Positions 27,576-36,572 of a stretch of 49,305 bases of DNA are shown one piece after another. Both the position numbers and the translations under genes were made by a program. Source of the DNA: FEN-1219 sp035644475 (GTDB lineage: Bacteria > Pseudomonadota > Gammaproteobacteria > Steroidobacterales > Rariloculaceae); NCBI GenBank assembly GCA_035644475.1, contig DASQOL010000174.1:1-49305 (forward strand), in the 5' to 3' direction. The notes under the pieces were generated by a model. The model was not told the origin of the DNA. It did not search any database and worked only from the letters and a program-made list of their open reading frames with translations. The stretch's first letter is position 1, and every line of letters starts with the position of its first letter.

Positions 27576-30500
27576 TCAGGGATCTCGAGCGGTCGAGCGC
27601 AAGGCGGCGAGCCATGACCAGACCCCGCTCGCCGCCGGGCGCCGCCGTCCGTACGCCACGTTCGCCGGCACTCGCAAGTCTACCTCCGTGCCCGCGCCGG
27701 GCTTGCTCCATACGTCGAGGTGCGCGCCGAGCTTCTTCGCTCGCTCCCGCATTCCTATAAGACCGAAATGCCCCGGCGTCCCCCCCGCGTCGAGAACGGC
27801 CGCGCCGATGCCTTGGCCGTCGTCGCGGATCCTGACGTGCAGCGCCGCCTTGGCGTAGCCCACCTCGGCTTCGATGGTCCCCGCGCCCGCGTGGCGGAAC
27901 GCGTTGCTCAGCGCCTCGCGGGCGATCAGGAAGCCCTCCTCACGCACCATCGGGTGCAGCGCGCGGCCGGCGCCCTGCACGCTCACGCGGAACGCGGCGG
28001 AATGGCCCTGCGCAAGCTGCTCGCCCTCGGCCGCCAGCGCCTGGGCGAGATCCGCGGCGTCGCTCGGCGGCGGGCGCAGATCCTTCACCTTGTCGCGACT
28101 CTCGGCGAGCATCTGGTCGGCGCGGTCGAGCGACCGTTCCATCTCCGCCCGCGCCGGCTCGGCCGCCGGAATGCGGTCCGTGGCCGCTTGGAATCGCCAG
28201 ATCAAACCCTGGATGCCCTGCAGCAGCGTGTCGTGCAGCTCACGCGCGATCCGCTCGCGCTCGGCGAGGCGCGCCTCCAAGCGGCCGCGGACTTGGGCTG
28301 CGACTTGGCTCATTCGCATTCTGTACAACCCGGTGAGAATCGCCGCGGCCGCAAGAGCCCAGAGCGCGTAGAACCATCGAGTTTGGTAGAACGCCGGAGC
28401 GATGGTGAAGTCGACCGCGGCGCCGGTGTCGTTCCACACCCCGTCGTTGTTGGTCGCGGTCACGCGGAACGTGTAGCGTCCCGGGCGCAGATTCGTGTAG
28501 CGCGCCTCGCGGCGGTCCCCCACTTCCTGCCAGAAGCGATCCGAGCCTTCGAGCTTGTAACGGAAGCGCACACGCTCGGGCACGGTGAGACTGCCCGCGC
28601 TGTACTCGATCTGCAGATCGGTGGTGTGGACCGGAAGGTGGAGCTGCTCGCCGACGTTGGGGTAGCGCTCGCGACCGCTGCTCAGAGACCAGATCGTGAC
28701 CGGCGGCGGCAGCGCGTTGCGGACGAGCTGCGTCGCGTCGATCGAAATGATCCCTCCCGTCGTCGAGAACCAGATGCGCCCGTCGGTCGTTTCGATGGCG
28801 GAGGGTTGTGGGCGCAGCTGGATCGCCGCGCCGGGGACGCCGTCGAGATAGTCGAAGGTTTCGGACTCTATTCTATGATCCGGGTACTCGAGGACCCGGT
28901 CGACTTCTTTCCGGTCCACGTGCACGATGCCGGCGATCCCGTTCAGCCAGAGGTCGCCGTTGCGGCCCTTGACGATGCCCGAGACTCCTTTGAACGGCTC
29001 CCCCGACTTGTTGCGTATGGACACGAAGCGCGCGCCGTCGAAGCGCGCGAAACCCAGCTCCCCGCCGACCCAGATCTCCCGATCGTGCGCAAGGATCGAG
29101 AGAACATTGCCCACGTCGAGGCCGTGGGTACGATCGAAGATTTCCACGGCACGGCCGTTGACTCGCGCGATTCGACTGCCCGTGTAGCCGAGCCACAGCG
29201 CGCCATCCATGTCCGCAATTTCGACGTACGCAGAGTCGCGCGGCAGAGCATCGAGACCTCCGTTCTCGGACCACTCGCCGTCGACGAGCCGGAACGTTCC
29301 TCTGCGACTCACCGAAACCCACATCGCGCCGTTGCCGTCGCGTAACAGCGCCTGGACGGGACGGCCCAGCAGGGACGGGGGTAGCGGCGCAGTGACGACC
29401 CGTCCTTCGACGAGATGCCCGAGCTCCTGCGGGCCGGCAAACCAAACCGTTCCCTCGGGATCGCGGTAGGCGACGGTAAAAGCCGACGTAATCTCACGAC
29501 TGACTACGGCTCCGTCGCGGATCTCGTCGATGCGGGCCTCGGACCCGTCGTCGCACGCTACCCACAGGGCTCCGGCTTCTCCCGCCGCGAAGGCGGCGGC
29601 GGCGAACCCGAACTGCAAGCACGGCGGAGCTCCGTCGCGTACGACATTGGTGTGGCTGAAGCGATGCAGACCGGCGGTCGTACCCACCCAAACATTTCGC
29701 TCCCGGTCCTCGAGAAGCGCGTATACGCGCCCCGAGATCGAAGCGTCGATCCGCGAGAGTCTCTCCGGATGGGCGAGCGCTTCCCCCTGCCCTTCGCCGA
29801 GCATGTCTCGCGCCCGGAGACGAAGGAGACTCTTTTCGTTTCCGTCAGAAGCCCAAAGGTTTCCGTCGGCGTCGAACAGCAGCGGCGCGCCGACGGTGCC
29901 GCCGAGCGCCACAACCCCGTCCGGCCGTGGGTCCATGGGCCGATCCACGCGGACGAGCTCGTCGGTAGCGGCGGCCCACACGCGCCCGTCCGGCGCTACC
30001 GTCAGCGAGGATCCGCCCGGATCGGAGTAGACCCGGCCGTCGAGCTCACGGAAACGACCTTCACCTGCGGGCCGTGCGAGAAGCCCGTCGACGGTGCCGA
30101 CCCACAAGGTGCCGGCGCGATCCACCACGACTCCGTACGGAGTCACGAGCTTGGGCTCGCCGGCCACCGTCTCCCACCGCTGGCCGGAGAAGCGAGCCAG
30201 CCCCAATCGCGCCACCGCCCAAATCGAGCCGTCCCGGTCCTCGGCAAGCTGTTGCACCGTGCCGTTGGGCAGACCGTCTTCGAGTCCATACCGCGTGACG
30301 TGCCCGCCCTTGAGCAAGCTCACGCCCGCCGGACGAAAGCCGATCCATAGACCCCCGTCCGATGCGGCCAAGAGAGTCGCGATGTTGGTCGATTCGAGGG
30401 GCTCTTCCGACCGGCCCGGGTAGGGCACGAAGCGGACGCCGTCGAAACGGGTCAAGCCGGTGCGTCCGCCGATCCACAGCGTTCCGTTGGGCGTCTGGGC

Positions 30501-30725
30501 GAGCGCGACGATGTCGCTCGGCGCTCCGTCCGTTGCCGTGAACATCCGATGATTCAACTGCGAGAGAGAGAGATCCGACGGCTGCGGCCAGACCGCGCCC
30601 GCGAACGAAACGCACACTCCGAGCAGGAGCATTCGGGGCGCCCACGCCACGGCGTGCCGCCGGGAGAGGCCGACCGAGCGCAGGCCAAAGCTTCTCAAGG
30701 CTTGTCCCCTGACCGATCTGCGCAT
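27576..30725 (-). CDS. Sensor histidine kinase with N-terminal periplasmic beta-propeller
   Basis: 1049 residues. After an N-terminal signal/anchor, about 14 two-component-regulator propeller repeats fill the periplasmic part (GTLWIGGRTGLTRFDG, GGLWIGFRPAGVS, RNVWVGTTAGLHRFS and others). A Y_Y_Y domain (RFRYKLEGSDRFWQEVGDRR) comes next, with one membrane span (WFYALWALAAAAILTGLY). The cytoplasmic HisKA_3 domain has H831 in ARELHDTLLQG, followed by a HATPase domain with DDGQGIG and HFGLIGMRERA. This architecture resembles polysaccharide-sensing kinases, but the ligand is unknown. The start ATG is at 30725. It is the first gene of the kinase-regulator-receptor operon. Confidence 0.95.
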   Translation of the reverse strand: MRRSVRGQALRSFGLRSVGLSRRHAVAWAPRMLLLGVCVSFAGAVWPQPSDLSLSQLNHRMFTATDGAPSDIVALAQTPNGTLWIGGRTGLTRFDGVRFVPYPGRSEEPLESTNIATLLAASDGGLWIGFRPAGVSLLKGGHVTRYGLEDGLPNGTVQQLAEDRDGSIWAVARLGLARFSGQRWETVAGEPKLVTPYGVVVDRAGTLWVGTVDGLLARPAGEGRFRELDGRVYSDPGGSSLTVAPDGRVWAAATDELVRVDRPMDPRPDGVVALGGTVGAPLLFDADGNLWASDGNEKSLLRLRARDMLGEGQGEALAHPERLSRIDASISGRVYALLEDRERNVWVGTTAGLHRFSHTNVVRDGAPPCLQFGFAAAAFAAGEAGALWVACDDGSEARIDEIRDGAVVSREITSAFTVAYRDPEGTVWFAGPQELGHLVEGRVVTAPLPPSLLGRPVQALLRDGNGAMWVSVSRRGTFRLVDGEWSENGGLDALPRDSAYVEIADMDGALWLGYTGSRIARVNGRAVEIFDRTHGLDVGNVLSILAHDREIWVGGELGFARFDGARFVSIRNKSGEPFKGVSGIVKGRNGDLWLNGIAGIVHVDRKEVDRVLEYPDHRIESETFDYLDGVPGAAIQLRPQPSAIETTDGRIWFSTTGGIISIDATQLVRNALPPPVTIWSLSSGRERYPNVGEQLHLPVHTTDLQIEYSAGSLTVPERVRFRYKLEGSDRFWQEVGDRREARYTNLRPGRYTFRVTATNNDGVWNDTGAAVDFTIAPAFYQTRWFYALWALAAAAILTGLYRMRMSQVAAQVRGRLEARLAERERIARELHDTLLQGIQGLIWRFQAATDRIPAAEPARAEMERSLDRADQMLAESRDKVKDLRPPPSDAADLAQALAAEGEQLAQGHSAAFRVSVQGAGRALHPMVREEGFLIAREALSNAFRHAGAGTIEAEVGYAKAALHVRIRDDGQGIGAAVLDAGGTPGHFGLIGMRERAKKLGAHLDVWSKPGAGTEVDLRVPANVAYGRRRPAASGVWSWLAALRSTARDP

Positions 30726-30848
30726 ATTCCCTACCGCCGCCCGGGGGCGTCGAGATCCCCCGAAAGGGGGAGAGCGCGATACCTGACTATTGGGTACGCG
30801 GCGCTCCGCGGATCGAGCATCCTCCGTCCTGTGCAGCGGCTCTTCTCA

Positions 30849-31196
30849 ATGTTTCCGCACGGGTTGCCTGGGCTTGCATTGCTGCTGTTGCGCGCATCCG
30901 CCGCGATTGCCCTCGGCGCCGAAAATTACAGCCACCGGCAAAGTCTATCGTTGTGGATACAGATTACCGCAATACTGATTTCCGTTGCGCTATCCGTGGG
31001 ATACCTCACTCCGATCGTCGCCGTCGCGGGCCTCGTACTCGAGGCACTGATCTGGTCGGATGTCGGCGCGGGGACCGCGGCCGGGGTGGCCATCGTGGCC
31101 CTCGATGCCATAGCGCTGGCACTGCTCGGCCCCGGCGCCTATTCGGTCGATTCGCGCCTTTTCGGGCGGCGTGTCGTGGTGCTCCCGCTACCCTGA
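30849..31196 (+). CDS. DoxX-like small integral membrane protein
   Basis: 115 residues with four membrane spans (LPGLALLLLRASAAIALGA, IQITAILISVALSVGYL, IVAVAGLVLEALIW, AAGVAIVALDAIALALLGPG) and a conserved-looking tail (GAYSVDSRLFGRRVVVLP). The pattern and tail resemble DoxX-like membrane proteins. The function is unknown. It starts 123 bases from the divergent histidine kinase, so the two probably share a promoter region. Upstream in-frame codons would overlap the kinase gene on the other strand and are not needed. Confidence 0.7.
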   Translation: MFPHGLPGLALLLLRASAAIALGAENYSHRQSLSLWIQITAILISVALSVGYLTPIVAVAGLVLEALIWSDVGAGTAAGVAIVALDAIALALLGPGAYSVDSRLFGRRVVVLPLP

Positions 31197-31251
31197 CTTC
31201 GGCCGGCGAGCTGCCCGGTGTCTCCGCCGCGTTTCCGGAGCCGGGTCGTTA

Positions 31252-31267
31252 CGCTCGGATCCGAGCG
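31252..31267. repeat. Perfect 16-base palindrome between convergent genes
   Basis: CGCTCGGATCCGAGCG lies in the 83-base space between the ends of the DoxX-like gene and the ribosomal oxygenase gene. It could be a binding site or part of a bidirectional terminator. There is no loop and no T-run, so a terminator role is weak. Confidence 0.35.
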
Positions 31268-31279
31268 GGCGTAGCGGCA

Positions 31280-32419
31280 TCACGGGAAGCGCACCCATCC
31301 GGCCCTGTACCACCGAGCGAGCAGCGCGCGGGTTGCGGCGCCCGCGTCGCGGACTGCGCGGCGGTCGAGGCGACGCTCGTCCGCGAGGCGCCGCAGCACG
31401 CGCGCATGGTCACCGGCGGCGCGATGACACTCGCCGTTGATGAAGACGTGGCGCTCGTCGTACATCATGCGTGTCCGCCGGTCGAGCGCCACGTCGCCCG
31501 GAGTCCACCTCGCGCCAGGCTCGTCGAAGGTCGCACCCGGCTTCGGCTCCGTTAGCGCTTCGCCGAACGCGCGCGCGAGCCGCCGCGGCTCCACCAATCG
31601 CCGCACCGCGTCGACGGCGAAGTCGCGCAGGTCGCGCGGGATCCGCGCCGGCCGCCGCGTCGGCGCGAGCCCGGGGTCGCGGTAGAGCAAGTCGTGGTCG
31701 TAGCTGTCGGCGAGCCGTTGCGCGAGATCCGCCGAGAGCGCGCCGCGGCGCGGCGCGTGGAAGCCGATCGAATAGGTCATGCATTCGCCGCCCTCGGCCA
31801 CGCCGTCGTGCGCCCAGCGCGGCGGCAGATACAGCATGTCGCCCGGCTCGAGCACGAAGTCTTGCTCGGCGACGAAGTTGCGCAGGATCTTGAGCGGCAC
31901 GCCCGGCTTAAGGCTCGGGTCCTTCTGCCGGCCGATGCGCCAGCGTCGCCGGCCTTGCGCTTGCAGCAGGAACACGTCGTAGCTGTCGGCGTGCGGCCCC
32001 ACGCCGCCGCCCGGGCTCGCCCACGACATCATCAGATCGTCGAGCCGCGCATCGGGCACGAAGCGAAACGACTGCAGCAGCGCGTGCGCGGTGTCGTCGT
32101 GCAGGTCCACGCCCTGCACGAGCAGCGTCCACCGGGGCCGGTCGACCGGCGGAAGCGCCGATCTCGCGAACGGTCCGTGCTCGACCGTCCAGCGGGCGCG
32201 AGTCTCGCGCGCCACGAGCCGCGACTCCACGTGCTCGCGCGCGGCGAGCGCGAACAGCTGCGCGCGCGTCAACAGCGGGCCGAAGCCCGGGATCGCCCGG
32301 CGAATCAGCAGTGGCTTCTTCTGCCAATGGCGGCGCATGAACTGCGCGGGCGTAAGCCCGGCGAGCAGCCGCAAAGCTCGGTCGGCGCGCGGCGAAGGCG
32401 GTAGGGCGTACCGTTTCAT
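31280..32419 (-). CDS. roxA: JmjC/cupin ribosomal oxygenase (RoxA/YcfD type)
   Basis: 2-oxoglutarate- and Fe(II)-dependent arginine hydroxylase; in E. coli the homologue acts on ribosomal protein uL16. 379 residues. The N-terminal segment (FMRRHWQKKPLLIRRAIPGF) is typical. Iron ligands are H143, D145 (GPHADSYDVF) and H204 (LPPRWAHDGVA). A C-terminal winged-helix dimer region ends ARWYRAGWVRFP. ATG 32419 is chosen over a longer frame, because upstream residues are Arg-rich and unlike the family. It is divergent from a small membrane protein gene. Confidence 0.93.
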   Translation of the reverse strand: MKRYALPPSPRADRALRLLAGLTPAQFMRRHWQKKPLLIRRAIPGFGPLLTRAQLFALAAREHVESRLVARETRARWTVEHGPFARSALPPVDRPRWTLLVQGVDLHDDTAHALLQSFRFVPDARLDDLMMSWASPGGGVGPHADSYDVFLLQAQGRRRWRIGRQKDPSLKPGVPLKILRNFVAEQDFVLEPGDMLYLPPRWAHDGVAEGGECMTYSIGFHAPRRGALSADLAQRLADSYDHDLLYRDPGLAPTRRPARIPRDLRDFAVDAVRRLVEPRRLARAFGEALTEPKPGATFDEPGARWTPGDVALDRRTRMMYDERHVFINGECHRAAGDHARVLRRLADERRLDRRAVRDAGAATRALLARWYRAGWVRFP

Positions 32420-32614
32420 GGCGCGAATTGTGCGCCGAAAGAGAGTCCGCGCGCCGGTCCGCAAATACATCTCGCGCGTCGGCGCGCCGAATCGCGCGCG
32501 TCCCAGTTCGGCGACGTTTCGCCGGCACGAGCGCGCGGGTACGCGCGCAAGAGCACCGCTGTCGCTAAACGACGTCAGTTCGCGCGCGCCGCGGCGCATC
32601 CTTATGCTCTACCC

Positions 32615-32839
32615 ATGATCGCAACCACGACTCTCATCGTGTGCTTGGCACTCCTCGGCTACTTGGTCATCCTGCAGCGCCGCCGCGGCCGGCGTGGGCT
32701 CGAAGACACGGCGCGGTTACGTAGCCTGCAACGCTGGCTCACTGTTCTCGACGAAGATCGCGAACCGGGCGAGTCCTTCGTGGAGTATCAGGCACGCAAG
32801 CAGACGAAGCCTCCCGAGGCCCCGCGCGAACGCCCATAG
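32615..32839 (+). CDS. Small single-span membrane protein, unknown
   Basis: 74 residues: one hydrophobic span (TTTLIVCLALLGYLVILQ) followed by a basic and then mixed-charge cytoplasmic tail (RRRGRRGLEDTARLRSLQRW). The pattern looks like a real short membrane protein, but no family is recognised and no strong ribosome site precedes the ATG. It lies between the ribosomal oxygenase (divergent) and the AI-2E family transporter. Confidence 0.5.
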   Translation: MIATTTLIVCLALLGYLVILQRRRGRRGLEDTARLRSLQRWLTVLDEDREPGESFVEYQARKQTKPPEAPRERP

Positions 32840-32872
32840 ATCGCTGCCGCGTCGCGCGATGGTGCCGCCGGC

Positions 32873-32899
32873 CTAAGACGATCTAAGACGATCTAAGAC
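32873..32899. repeat. 10-base tandem repeat, about 2.7 copies
   Basis: The unit CTAAGACGAT is repeated head to tail in the short gap between the small membrane protein and the AI-2E family transporter gene. It is AT-richer than its surroundings. It may be a simple replication-slippage repeat, and no function is indicated. Confidence 0.7.
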
Positions 32900-32969
32900 C
32901 ATGGGCCAATGGGCGAACCGTGCCTCCGCGTCGATGCTCGCGCCCGGGTTCCGACCGAGGTGACGAGCG

Positions 32970-34100
32970 ATGCAGGCATCGGGGCAGACCGATCTCACGC
33001 GCACGATCCTGTCGATTCTCATCATCCTGGCGCTGATCGTCGGCAGCGCGTGGACGCTGTTGCCGTTCTTGAGCGGTCTCACTTGGGCCACGACGATCGT
33101 CGTCGCGACGTGGCCGTTGCTGCTCCGCATCGAGCGGCTCCTGGGAGGCAGCCGCGCGGCGGCGACGGCGTTGATGACCGTCGTGGTGTTGGCGATCTTC
33201 GTCGTTCCCTTCGGCTTGGCCGTAACCACGCTGTTGGAAGGAGCCATCGACGGCGCCGAGCTCGTCAGAACCGCGACGCGCGAGGGCTTTCCGGAGCCCC
33301 CCTCGTGGCTCGGCTCGATCCCGCTCGTCGGCGCACACCTCACCGCGCGCTGGCAGGAGCTCACCGCCGGCGGCCCCGAAGCCCTCACCGAGGCGCTGCG
33401 TCCGTTCCTGCGCTCCACGGCGAGCTGGGCGGTCGCCGTGACGGGCGGCATCACTCTCGTCTCCGTCCACTTCCTCGTGACGCTGATTCTCGCGGTGATT
33501 CTCTACTCGCACGGCGAGACGACGGCGCGAGGAATGATCATGTTCGCGCGGCGGCTCGGCGGTGATCGGGGCGAGCGCGCCGTGCGCCTCGCCGGTCAAT
33601 CGCTCCGCGGCGTCGCGCTCGGCGTGGTGGTGACGGCGCTCGTGCAATCCATGATTGCCGGAGTGGGCCTCTGGCTCGCAGGCATCCCGCGCCCAGGACT
33701 GCTGCTCGCGATGCTCTTTCTGCTGTGCGTTGCCCAGCTCGGCCCGCTGCCGGTGCTGGTCCCGGCCATCGCATGGCTGTTTTGGACCGGCAACGCCGGT
33801 TGGGGTATCGCGCTCATCGTGGTGGCGGTGATCGTGGCCGTGGCGGACAACGTGTTGAAGCCTATGTTGATTCGACGCGGCGTCGACCTGCCGCTGCTGC
33901 TCATCGTCTCCGGTGTCGTGGGCGGGATCATCGGCTTCGGCGTGGTCGGCTTGTTCATGGGGCCCGTGCTGCTTGCGGTCACGTTCACGCTGCTCGACGC
34001 ATGGGTCCGCGACGATGCGGCGCCTCGCGTTGGTGCGGCGAGCGCCCCGGCGGCCGCGAGCGGCGCCCTGCCTGCCAACGCGCCGGCCGCACCGCACTGA
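32970..34100 (+). CDS. AI-2E family transporter (YdiK/PerM-like permease)
   Basis: 376 residues with about eight membrane spans. Family hallmarks are an N-terminal pair of spans (SILIILALIVGSAWTLLPFL), a long soluble middle, then YSHGETTARG, LRGVALGVVVTALVQSMIAG and the conserved DNVLKPMLIRRGVDLP. GLFMGPVLLAVTFTLLDAW closes the domain. Members move small molecules or ions and only some export autoinducer-2, so the substrate is open. An Ala/Pro-rich C-terminal tail is atypical but probably unstructured. The ATG at 32970 is in a good position for the first span. It may be co-transcribed with kbl (44 bases downstream). Confidence 0.9.
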   Translation: MQASGQTDLTRTILSILIILALIVGSAWTLLPFLSGLTWATTIVVATWPLLLRIERLLGGSRAAATALMTVVVLAIFVVPFGLAVTTLLEGAIDGAELVRTATREGFPEPPSWLGSIPLVGAHLTARWQELTAGGPEALTEALRPFLRSTASWAVAVTGGITLVSVHFLVTLILAVILYSHGETTARGMIMFARRLGGDRGERAVRLAGQSLRGVALGVVVTALVQSMIAGVGLWLAGIPRPGLLLAMLFLLCVAQLGPLPVLVPAIAWLFWTGNAGWGIALIVVAVIVAVADNVLKPMLIRRGVDLPLLLIVSGVVGGIIGFGVVGLFMGPVLLAVTFTLLDAWVRDDAAPRVGAASAPAAASGALPANAPAAPH

Positions 34101-34144
34101 GGAGCGGCCGTATAATCGCGCGCACACCCCTCTCCGGTGGCGTA

Positions 34145-35332
34145 GTGGATAGCGCTTTTTACCAACGTTTTGATGCGCAGCTCGAAGAGCTGCACCAGCA
34201 GGGCCTGTTCAAGTCCGAGCGCGTGATCTCGAGCCCGCAGGGCGCCCGGATACGCGCCAACGACGCAGACGTCATCAATCTCTGCGCCAACAATTACCTG
34301 GGCCTCGCGAGCCACCCGGCGATCCACGAGGCGGCCCATCGCGCCATCGACCGCTTCGGCTACGGCATGGCCTCGGTGCGCTTCATCTGCGGGACCCAAG
34401 TGGTGCACAAGCAGCTGGAAACGGCGCTGTCGCGCTTTCTCGGCACCGAGGACACCATTCTCTACTCGTCGTGCTGGGACGCGAACGGCGGGCTGTTCGA
34501 AACCGTGCTGGGCGAGCAGGACGCGATCATTTCGGACGCGCTCAATCACGCCAGCATCATCGACGGCATCCGGCTCTGCAAAGCCCGGCGCCTGCGTTAT
34601 GCGAATCGCAACATGGCCGAGCTCGAGCAGCACTTGAAGGACACCCAGGATTGCCGCACTCGGCTCATCGCCACCGACGGTGTGTTTTCGATGGACGGCA
34701 GCATCGCCCCGCTGCGCGCGATCTGCGCGCTGGCCAACGAGTACCGCGCGCTGGTCATGGTCGACGATTCGCACGCCACGGGGTTCATGGGTGCGCACGG
34801 GCGCGGCACGCCGGAACATTGCGGTGTCGCGGATCGTATCGATTTTCTCACCGGCACCTTCGGTAAGGCTCTCGGCGGCGGCAGCGGCGGATATACGAGC
34901 GGCAAAGCAAACGCCATCGCTTGGCTGCGCCAGCGCTCGCGTCCCTACCTTTTCTCGAACAGCATTCCGCCCGTGGTCGCGGCCGTGACGCTGCGCGCGC
35001 TCGAGATGGTCGAGAGCATGCCCGACCTGCGCGCCACCCTCTTCCGCCATGCGAGCCGATTCCGTGCGGGGCTCGCGGGCGCCGGCTTCAAGCTACTGCC
35101 GGGCGAGCACCCCATCGTTCCGGTGATGATCGGTGACGCCGCGCTCGCCGGGCGGTTCGCCGATCTGCTGCTCAAAGAAGGCGTGTACGTAATCGGCTTC
35201 TCCTTCCCCGTAGTCCCAAAGGGCGAGGCGCGCATCCGCACGCAGATGTCCGCCGGGTTGAGCGACGCGGAGCTCGAGCGCGCGCTCGCGGCTTTCAGCA
35301 AGGTAGGTCGCGAGCTGGAGTTGATCGCATGA
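34145..35332 (+). CDS. kbl: 2-amino-3-ketobutyrate CoA ligase (glycine C-acetyltransferase)
   Basis: PLP enzyme that cleaves 2-amino-3-oxobutanoate with CoA to glycine and acetyl-CoA, the second step of threonine catabolism. 395 residues, nearly collinear with E. coli Kbl (INLCANNYLGLASHP, GMASVRFICGTQ, DALNHASIIDG, PVVPKGEARIRTQMSA). The PLP-binding Lys is K241 in TGTFGKALGG. The start is GTG at 34145 (VDSAFYQRF), which matches the family N-terminus. Earlier codons would run into the transporter gene. Its stop overlaps tdh by 4 bases (ATGA). Confidence 0.97.
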   Translation: MDSAFYQRFDAQLEELHQQGLFKSERVISSPQGARIRANDADVINLCANNYLGLASHPAIHEAAHRAIDRFGYGMASVRFICGTQVVHKQLETALSRFLGTEDTILYSSCWDANGGLFETVLGEQDAIISDALNHASIIDGIRLCKARRLRYANRNMAELEQHLKDTQDCRTRLIATDGVFSMDGSIAPLRAICALANEYRALVMVDDSHATGFMGAHGRGTPEHCGVADRIDFLTGTFGKALGGGSGGYTSGKANAIAWLRQRSRPYLFSNSIPPVVAAVTLRALEMVESMPDLRATLFRHASRFRAGLAGAGFKLLPGEHPIVPVMIGDAALAGRFADLLLKEGVYVIGFSFPVVPKGEARIRTQMSAGLSDAELERALAAFSKVGRELELIA

Positions 35333-36363
35333 AAGCGCTCGTGAAGAGCGAAGCCAAGCCTGGCATCTGGATGAAGGATATCGACGTACCCACGGTCGGT
35401 CCGAACGACGTGCTGATCGAGATCGTCAAGTCCGCGATCTGCGGCACCGACATGCACATCTTCAATTGGGATGCCTGGGCGCAGAAGACGGTTCACGTGC
35501 CGATGGCGGTAGGCCACGAGTACTTCGGCCGCATTGTCGACATGGGCAGCGAAGTCCGCGGGTTTGCCTTGGGCGACCGCGTCTCGGGCGAAGGCCACAT
35601 CACTTGCGGCTTCTGCCGCAACTGCCGCGCCGGGCGCCGCCACCTGTGCCGCAACACCGTGGGCGTGGGCGTGGACAGGCCCGGCTGTTTCGCCGAATAC
35701 CTCGCGATTCCCGCCAGCAACGCCTTCAAGTTGCCCGACGCCGTCGCCGACGACATCGCCAGCATTCTCGATCCCTTTGGCAATGCGACGCACACGGCCC
35801 TCGCCTTCAACATGGTGGGCGAAGACGTGTTGATCACGGGCGCGGGTCCCATCGGCATCATGGCGGTCGCTGTGTCCAAGCGCGTGGGCGCGCGGCATGT
35901 GGTCATCACCGACGTCAACGACTATCGGCTCGCGCTCGCAACGAAGATGGGGGCGACGCGCGCTGTGAATGTCACCCGCGAGAGGCTCGACGACGTCATG
36001 AAGGATCTCGGCATGCAGGAGGGCTTCGACGTGGGACTCGAGATGTCCGGCAATCCCACGGCATTCCGCGACATGCTGCGCACCATGCATCACGGCGGCA
36101 GCGTTGCCTTGTTGGGCATCCCGCCCGGCGAGACCGCCATCGACTGGAATCAGGTGATCTTCAAGGGTCTCAACATGCGCGGCATCTACGGCCGTGAAAT
36201 GTTCGAGACCTGGTACAAGATGGCCGCCCTGCTGCAGGCCGGGCTCGACATCACGCCGGTGATCACGCACCGCTTCCCCATTCAGGAATTCCAGCGCGGC
36301 TTCGAGACGATGGGCTCGGGACAGTCGGGCAAGGTGATCCTCGACTGGAGCACGCTCGACTGA
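35329..36363 (+). CDS. tdh: L-threonine 3-dehydrogenase
   Basis: Zinc- and NAD-dependent oxidation of threonine to 2-amino-3-oxobutanoate, feeding Kbl. 344 residues. Catalytic zinc ligands C38 and H63-E64 (GHEYFG) are present, as are structural zinc cysteines C93, C96, C99 and C107 (CGFCRNCRAGRRHLC). The Rossmann turn is ITGAGPIGIMA. It overlaps kbl by 4 bases, the usual kbl-tdh arrangement. A 9-bp hairpin follows directly after the stop. Confidence 0.98.
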   Translation: MKALVKSEAKPGIWMKDIDVPTVGPNDVLIEIVKSAICGTDMHIFNWDAWAQKTVHVPMAVGHEYFGRIVDMGSEVRGFALGDRVSGEGHITCGFCRNCRAGRRHLCRNTVGVGVDRPGCFAEYLAIPASNAFKLPDAVADDIASILDPFGNATHTALAFNMVGEDVLITGAGPIGIMAVAVSKRVGARHVVITDVNDYRLALATKMGATRAVNVTRERLDDVMKDLGMQEGFDVGLEMSGNPTAFRDMLRTMHHGGSVALLGIPPGETAIDWNQVIFKGLNMRGIYGREMFETWYKMAALLQAGLDITPVITHRFPIQEFQRGFETMGSGQSGKVILDWSTLD

Positions 36364-36386
36364 CGCGTCGACGCTCGCGACGCGTC
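36362..36386 (+). terminator. Hairpin after kbl-tdh, candidate terminator
   Basis: GACGCGTCG and its exact complement CGACGCGTC are separated by seven bases and begin within the tdh stop codon. The 9-bp GC-rich stem would be stable, but no T-run follows, so it is only a candidate terminator or mRNA-end stabiliser. Confidence 0.5.
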
Positions 36387-36572
36387 GCGGCGAGCCTCCG
36401 TACCTCGCGGGCCGACCCCGCAGAAAGTGCCCGACCGCACGCGTAGTGAGATATTTCGCCGTTTCGCGACAGCTCCCCGTCGACTATGCGGATCGCGGGC
36501 CCGAGCTTTGTCGGCCGCGCGCCGTATGAGAAGCTCTGCCCGGCCGTTCGAATGTCCGTATCGAGGGAGCGC

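Noticed and set aside
32873..32899. Tandem CTAAGACGAT repeat as a CRISPR or regulatory array
   Set aside because: The units are contiguous with no spacers and fewer than three copies; simple slippage repeat.
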